From positions 1 through 8,377 of the forward strand of contig JAAZOW010000123.1 of NCBI GenBank assembly GCA_012797575.1: a DNA stretch of 8,377 nucleotides, written 5' to 3'. Of this stretch, positions 5,992 through 8,377 are shown one piece after another. The notes under the pieces were generated by a model. It made no database searches and was not told the DNA's origin. It worked only from the letters and a program-made list of their open reading frames with translations. Every line of letters begins with the position of its first letter. Position 1 is the first letter of the stretch. Both the position numbers and the translations under genes were made by a program. Source of the DNA: Methanomicrobiales archaeon (GTDB taxonomy: Archaea; Halobacteriota; Methanomicrobia; Methanomicrobiales; Methanoculleaceae).

Positions 5992-7650
5992 CTACCTGCC
6001 TCGCCGCCGGCTGATCCTGCCACGCACGAGGATATCGTAGACCGCATAGAACCCGACCAGCACCGCGAAGATGTAGCCCACGACCGCAAGGGTTGCGACG
6101 TAGCCGGGGATCGGGAAATCGGTTGCCCTGAGGATGAGGGATGAGCCCACGACGATCGCAGCGACCACCAATCCGACGATGAGCTTGTCGCTCGTCCGGT
6201 CGACGACACCGACGATCTTTGCGAGATCGGTCTCCTCCAGTTCTATCGTGATGGTCCCCTCCGAGAGGGCCTTTAAGGTATCGTTTACGTTTCCGGGGAT
6301 TGCAAGCAGTCCTTCAGCCGCATCCACGAACGACCGCACCGTACCCGCTATAGCCTGGGGGGAAGACCGTTGCTGTGCCATGATTCGGACCAGGTACGGT
6401 CTGATCTTCCGGTCGAAGTTGAATGTGGGGTCGAGCATATCGCCGATATCCATCACCATGATGATGACCTTCAGCATCAGCATCAGACTGGATGGGACCT
6501 TGATGTGGTAACGCCGGAGGGTATCGGTAAGACCCTGGATCGTTGCCGCGAGGTTCACCCGCCCAAGCCGTGCTTCCCGGTAATCCAGCAGGATCAGGTA
6601 GATCTCGTCCTTCACGGAGTCGAGGTCTGCCGGGTTGATATGCACATCGAGCCTCTCGAGCGCCGCGATGACGCCTACGACATCCATCATGGTCATGGCA
6701 AGGAGAAGGTTGGCAAAGGCATGCCGCCGCTCCGGGCGGAGGATCCCGACGATGCCGTAATCGAGGAATGCTATCTCTCCCTGCCTGGTGACCAGGAGGT
6801 TTCCGGGATGGGGATCGCCATGGAAGAGGCCGTCTATGAAGATCTGCTGGACGTAGGCTGAAAACCCGAGGGCGGCGATATCCTCCGTAAAGAGACCGAA
6901 TGCCCGGATGGCCTCCACGTCATCGATCCGCACCCCTTCGATGTAGTCCATGGCAAGCAGATGGGTGCCGGAGATCTCCCAATGGATCTGCGGGATCTTT
7001 ATGCCCGGTATATTGCGCATGTTTCTCCTGAAGCGATCCGCGTTCGTTCCGTCCTGGACGAAGTCCAGTTCGCGCCGGATCAGGGTAGAGAACTCATCCA
7101 CCATGCCCTGCAGGTTGTATACCCGCAGATCCGGGAAGAGCGACTCGATCTGGCGTGCAAGTGAATGGAGGATCAGGATATCGGTCTCGATGAGGTCGAC
7201 GATCCCCGGGCGCTGGACCTTGAGGGCGACGACCTCGCCTTCCCGCGTCACCGCACGGTGCACCTGCGAGAGGGATGCGGCCGCGATCGGCTCTTCTTCA
7301 ATGATGTCGAAGCACTCCTCCAGATTCGGGCAGTAACGCATGATCACGGGCCTGATCTCCTCGAACGGGAGTGGGTCGACCTGGTCCTGGAGCCGCTGGA
7401 GTTCTGTGATGAGGTCGGGCGGAAGGAGTTCCCGGCGGGTGCTCATGATCTGGCCGAACTTGATGTAGGCAGGTCCCAGTTCTTCGATGGCAAGTCGGAT
7501 CCGCTCATACACTGACCGTTGCTCGTCAGCGGGCTTCGGGGCCCTCCGCAACCGCCGGAGCCAGGGGAAGGCCTCCTCGACCAGGATGCCAAAGCCATAC
7601 TTCACCAGCACATCCGCAATCTGCCGGTAGCGCTGGAGCCGGGTGACCAT
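5992..7650 (-). CDS. UbiB/ABC1/AarF-family atypical protein kinase-like membrane protein
   Basis: A 552-residue member of the UbiB family of protein-kinase-like ATPases, which in bacteria and mitochondria support isoprenoid quinone synthesis or lipid handling. Motifs in order: LGPAYIKFGQ with the KxGQ signature (Lys64-Gln67), the alanine-rich loop AAASLSQVH (123-131) in place of a glycine loop, VVALKVQRPG with Lys144, RELD (ExD, Glu194/Asp196), AMDYIEGV, HGDPHPGN (277-284, Asp279), and DYG (297-299) as the metal-binding DFG equivalent. The kinase core is thus complete. After a long helical region come two hydrophobic segments (about 490-508 and 517-541) and a basic tail ending SRRRGR, so it should be a membrane protein anchored at its C-terminus. 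No Shine-Dalgarno precedes the ATG; a TATA-like box 25 bp away suggests a leaderless mRNA. Methanogens of this type are not known to make quinones, so the substrate is open. It stands alone, not in an operon. Confidence 0.93.
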   Translation of the reverse strand: MVTRLQRYRQIADVLVKYGFGILVEEAFPWLRRLRRAPKPADEQRSVYERIRLAIEELGPAYIKFGQIMSTRRELLPPDLITELQRLQDQVDPLPFEEIRPVIMRYCPNLEECFDIIEEEPIAAASLSQVHRAVTREGEVVALKVQRPGIVDLIETDILILHSLARQIESLFPDLRVYNLQGMVDEFSTLIRRELDFVQDGTNADRFRRNMRNIPGIKIPQIHWEISGTHLLAMDYIEGVRIDDVEAIRAFGLFTEDIAALGFSAYVQQIFIDGLFHGDPHPGNLLVTRQGEIAFLDYGIVGILRPERRHAFANLLLAMTMMDVVGVIAALERLDVHINPADLDSVKDEIYLILLDYREARLGRVNLAATIQGLTDTLRRYHIKVPSSLMLMLKVIIMVMDIGDMLDPTFNFDRKIRPYLVRIMAQQRSSPQAIAGTVRSFVDAAEGLLAIPGNVNDTLKALSEGTITIELEETDLAKIVGVVDRTSDKLIVGLVVAAIVVGSSLILRATDFPIPGYVATLAVVGYIFAVLVGFYAVYDILVRGRISRRRGR

Positions 7651-7670
7651 CGGCGATGAATTGTGCTACT

Positions 7671-7682
7671 TGTACTTAAGGG
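7671..7682 (-). promoter_or_regulatory. TATA-like element for a leaderless mRNA of the UbiB-like gene
   Basis: Read on the minus strand the site is CCCTTAAGTACA, close to archaeal TATA boxes. Its centre is about 25 bp from the start codon at 7650, which would put transcription initiation at or near the ATG. No Shine-Dalgarno lies in the 20 nt before the ATG, which agrees with a leaderless transcript. Confidence 0.5.
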
Positions 7683-7860
7683 GTGGGGCCTTCCTAGTGC
7701 TCGTTGTCATCTTTCATTCGAGAGATCCTCAGGGGTGTTTTTGACCCTCCTCGCGCCCTTTACCGTCATATTGAAGGCAGGCAGGGGAGGGCCTGAAGAA
7801 CGAGCTGGCGCGTGGGTTTCCTCTCCCGGATACGGTTTTCCTCGGGTATCGCCACGACTG

Positions 7861-7882
7861 CCCCCGCCCCCGGGGGCGGGGG
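7861..7882. repeat. Perfect 22-bp G/C palindrome
   Basis: The left arm CCCCCGCCCCC (7861-7871) is followed directly by its exact reverse complement GGGGGCGGGGG (7872-7882), made only of G and C. There is no spacer, so as single-stranded DNA or RNA it would form an extremely stable stem with a small loop. It has no T-run on either side and is about 200 bp from the nearest gene, so a classical terminator is not indicated. Confidence 0.9.
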
Positions 7883-7911
7883 AGGAGGCCAGAGGCCGGG
7901 AGGGGTGGGGG
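7872..7911 (+). other. Cluster of five G-tracts (possible G-quadruplex)
   Basis: Within 40 nt of the plus strand lie G5 (7872-7876), G5 (7878-7882), G3 (7898-7900), G4 (7902-7905) and G5 (7907-7911), separated by one base except for a single 15-base gap. The composition suits a G-quadruplex with one long loop and would compete with the palindrome that shares its first two tracts. Folding is inferred from sequence alone. Confidence 0.4.
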
Positions 7912-8026
7912 ATGCCGGCATACTGAAGCCAGACAGGTGAGGGGGAGATCTCACAAAGCCAGGCTACTACCCACATTTCGTGTGATTGGTGGTGTTCCAT
8001 CCCGTCAAAATCTTTGAAGATGCGGT

Positions 8027-8075
8027 GACATGATGCATTACCTAGTGCTCTTAGAGGATTAAGAGACATGATGCA
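8027..8075 (+). repeat. 11-bp direct repeat, 38-bp period
   Basis: GACATGATGCA occurs at 8027-8037 and again at 8065-8075. The second copy lies within the descending arm of the compound hairpin at 8042-8079 and supplies its bulge. The repeats could be protein binding sites or target-like duplications bracketing a small 27-bp segment. Confidence 0.7.
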
Positions 8076-8079
8076 CTAG
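8042..8079. repeat. Compound inverted repeat (two-step hairpin)
   Basis: The inner stem CTCTTA (8048-8053) and TAAGAG (8060-8065) closes a 6-nt loop GAGGAT. The outer stem CTAGTG (8042-8047) pairs with CACTAG (8074-8079), leaving a one-sided bulge of bases 8066-8073. Together 12 base pairs could form in one hairpin. It lies in non-coding DNA with no adjacent T-run, so a structured RNA or a regulatory site are both possible. Confidence 0.6.
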
Positions 8080-8111
8080 CACGCCGTCAGGAACTGGTGT
8101 GGTTGTCACCT

Positions 8112-8123
8112 TTTTCCGGAAAA
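8112..8123. repeat. 12-bp palindrome TTTTCCGGAAAA
   Basis: A perfect 12-bp dyad, extended by CC and GG outside with one unpaired T, so CCTTTT and AAAAGG can pair around a 5-nt loop. It may be an operator or a short RNA hairpin; no gene is near enough to assign it. Confidence 0.5.
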
Positions 8124-8335
8124 GGCTATCCTGTGGGCGGAAAGTCAGATAAGGTCTGTTAACTTGGAATCGATGTATCGAGCGATCATTTTTGTCTCAC
8201 CGCCGCAACCTGAGGTCCCGGTGCACCCGCGAACTGCCCCACACAGCCGGGCGGATACGTCCCTGCCAGTATGAGACTCCAGGGAGCCTTATCGATGATT
8301 CAGCGCCAATTTGAAGAGAGACCACGCTGGCCCCC

Positions 8336-8377
8336 GGAGGCTAAGTATATATGAAATCATCAAGATCGATGTCGGGA
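8336..8377 (+). promoter_or_regulatory. Possible promoter or start of a gene that runs off the window
   Basis: GGAGG (8336-8340) is followed after 10 nt by ATG at 8351, whose frame stays open for the last 27 bases. The same place reads CTAAGTATATATG, a good archaeal TATA-like box. These two readings conflict: either the ATG opens a gene, or the site is a promoter for a gene starting beyond the window. The sequence here cannot decide. Confidence 0.35.

Larger units (their letters stand above)
7683..8335. other. Long apparently non-coding, repeat-rich intergenic region
   Basis: About 650 bp with no convincing gene on either strand. Open frames here translate to low-complexity proline/glycine/arginine-rich or stop-broken peptides with no recognisable domain. 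The region holds a G/C palindrome, a G-tract cluster, ATGCCGGCAT (7912-7921, palindrome), GTGAG...CTCAC (7937-7954), a direct repeat with a compound hairpin (8027-8079) and TTTTCCGGAAAA (8112-8123). The word CCTAGTGCTC occurs twice (7693-7702 and 8041-8050). Base composition shifts from very GC-rich (7861-7920) to nearly balanced (7960-8180). I saw no tRNA, rRNA or transposase remnant. It may be upstream regulatory DNA, a decayed gene, a dispersed genomic repeat, or hold a small RNA. Confidence 0.6.

Noticed and set aside
6370..6861. 163-codon frame opposite the UbiB-like gene
   Set aside because: Lies wholly antisense to a well-supported kinase gene; the His/Asp-rich translation is typical of a shadow frame in GC-rich DNA.
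7734..7752. AGGGGT...ACCCT inverted repeat around a T5 run as a terminator
   Set aside because: The arms are imperfect (one extra G), the T-run is in the loop rather than after the stem, and no gene ends nearby on that strand.
7663..7926. 87-codon open frame on the plus strand
   Set aside because: Low-complexity translation from GC-rich DNA, starts within the promoter area of the UbiB-like gene, and shows no recognisable domain.
7707..8069. 120-codon open frame on the minus strand in the intergenic region
   Set aside because: Half of its translation is the proline/glycine run produced by the G/C palindrome and G-tracts. There is no known domain or ribosome site, and the start lies inside the hairpin/direct-repeat structure. 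It could only be revived by finding conserved homologues.
8027..8079. CRISPR array
   Set aside because: Only two short copies of an 11-bp word, with no regular repeat-spacer series and no cas genes in the window.

Overview
The window looks like a chromosomal stretch of a methanogenic archaeon with high GC content, most likely of the Methanomicrobiales, and Methanoculleus-like by general character. This assignment is inference from gene content: three coenzyme F420 biosynthesis genes (cofE, cofC, cofG), an archaeal-style single-chain ferredoxin-thioredoxin-reductase-like protein, archaeal TATA-like promoter elements, and Shine-Dalgarno-led genes beside apparently leaderless ones. No methanogenesis gene lies inside the window to prove it.

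Layout. (1) Positions 2-3085, plus strand, hold one tight operon: the 3' half of glyA, then folD, a divergent dihydropteroate synthase (folP-like), then cofE. Every junction is an overlap (4 nt, 25 nt, 4 nt), so the four genes are probably co-transcribed and translationally coupled. (2) cofC lies on the minus strand (3011-3658), converging on cofE with a 75-bp tail-to-tail overlap. (3) cofG (3796-4785) is divergent from cofC and is followed 40 nt later by purC. (4) A small FeS disulfide reductase of the ferredoxin:thioredoxin reductase catalytic-chain family (5635-5916) has its own promoter and a strong Shine-Dalgarno sequence. (5) A large UbiB/ABC1/AarF-family atypical kinase with two C-terminal membrane segments runs on the minus strand (5992-7650), with a TATA-like box placed for a leaderless mRNA. 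(6) Positions 7651-8377 appear non-coding and are rich in palindromes, a G-tract cluster and a compound hairpin flanked by a direct repeat. A possible new gene begins at the very right end.

How the genes work together. The glyA-folD pair makes and oxidises methylene-tetrahydrofolate from serine. This is a folate-based one-carbon route in an organism whose catabolic C1 carrier would be tetrahydromethanopterin. The folP-like gene beside them may supply the pterin-aminobenzoate backbone of folate, or of methanopterin. Formyl-THF or other C1 units would feed purine synthesis (purC), and purines (GTP) are the precursors of both pterins and the deazaflavin of F420. The cof genes cover deazaflavin formation (CofG, with CofH elsewhere), activation of phospholactate (CofC) and glutamylation (CofE). 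The region is therefore a cofactor and one-carbon biosynthesis neighbourhood. No mobile element, CRISPR array, tRNA or defence system was recognised. The most unusual parts are the divergent folP-like protein with its odd start region, the antisense overlap of cofE and cofC, and the structured non-coding right end.
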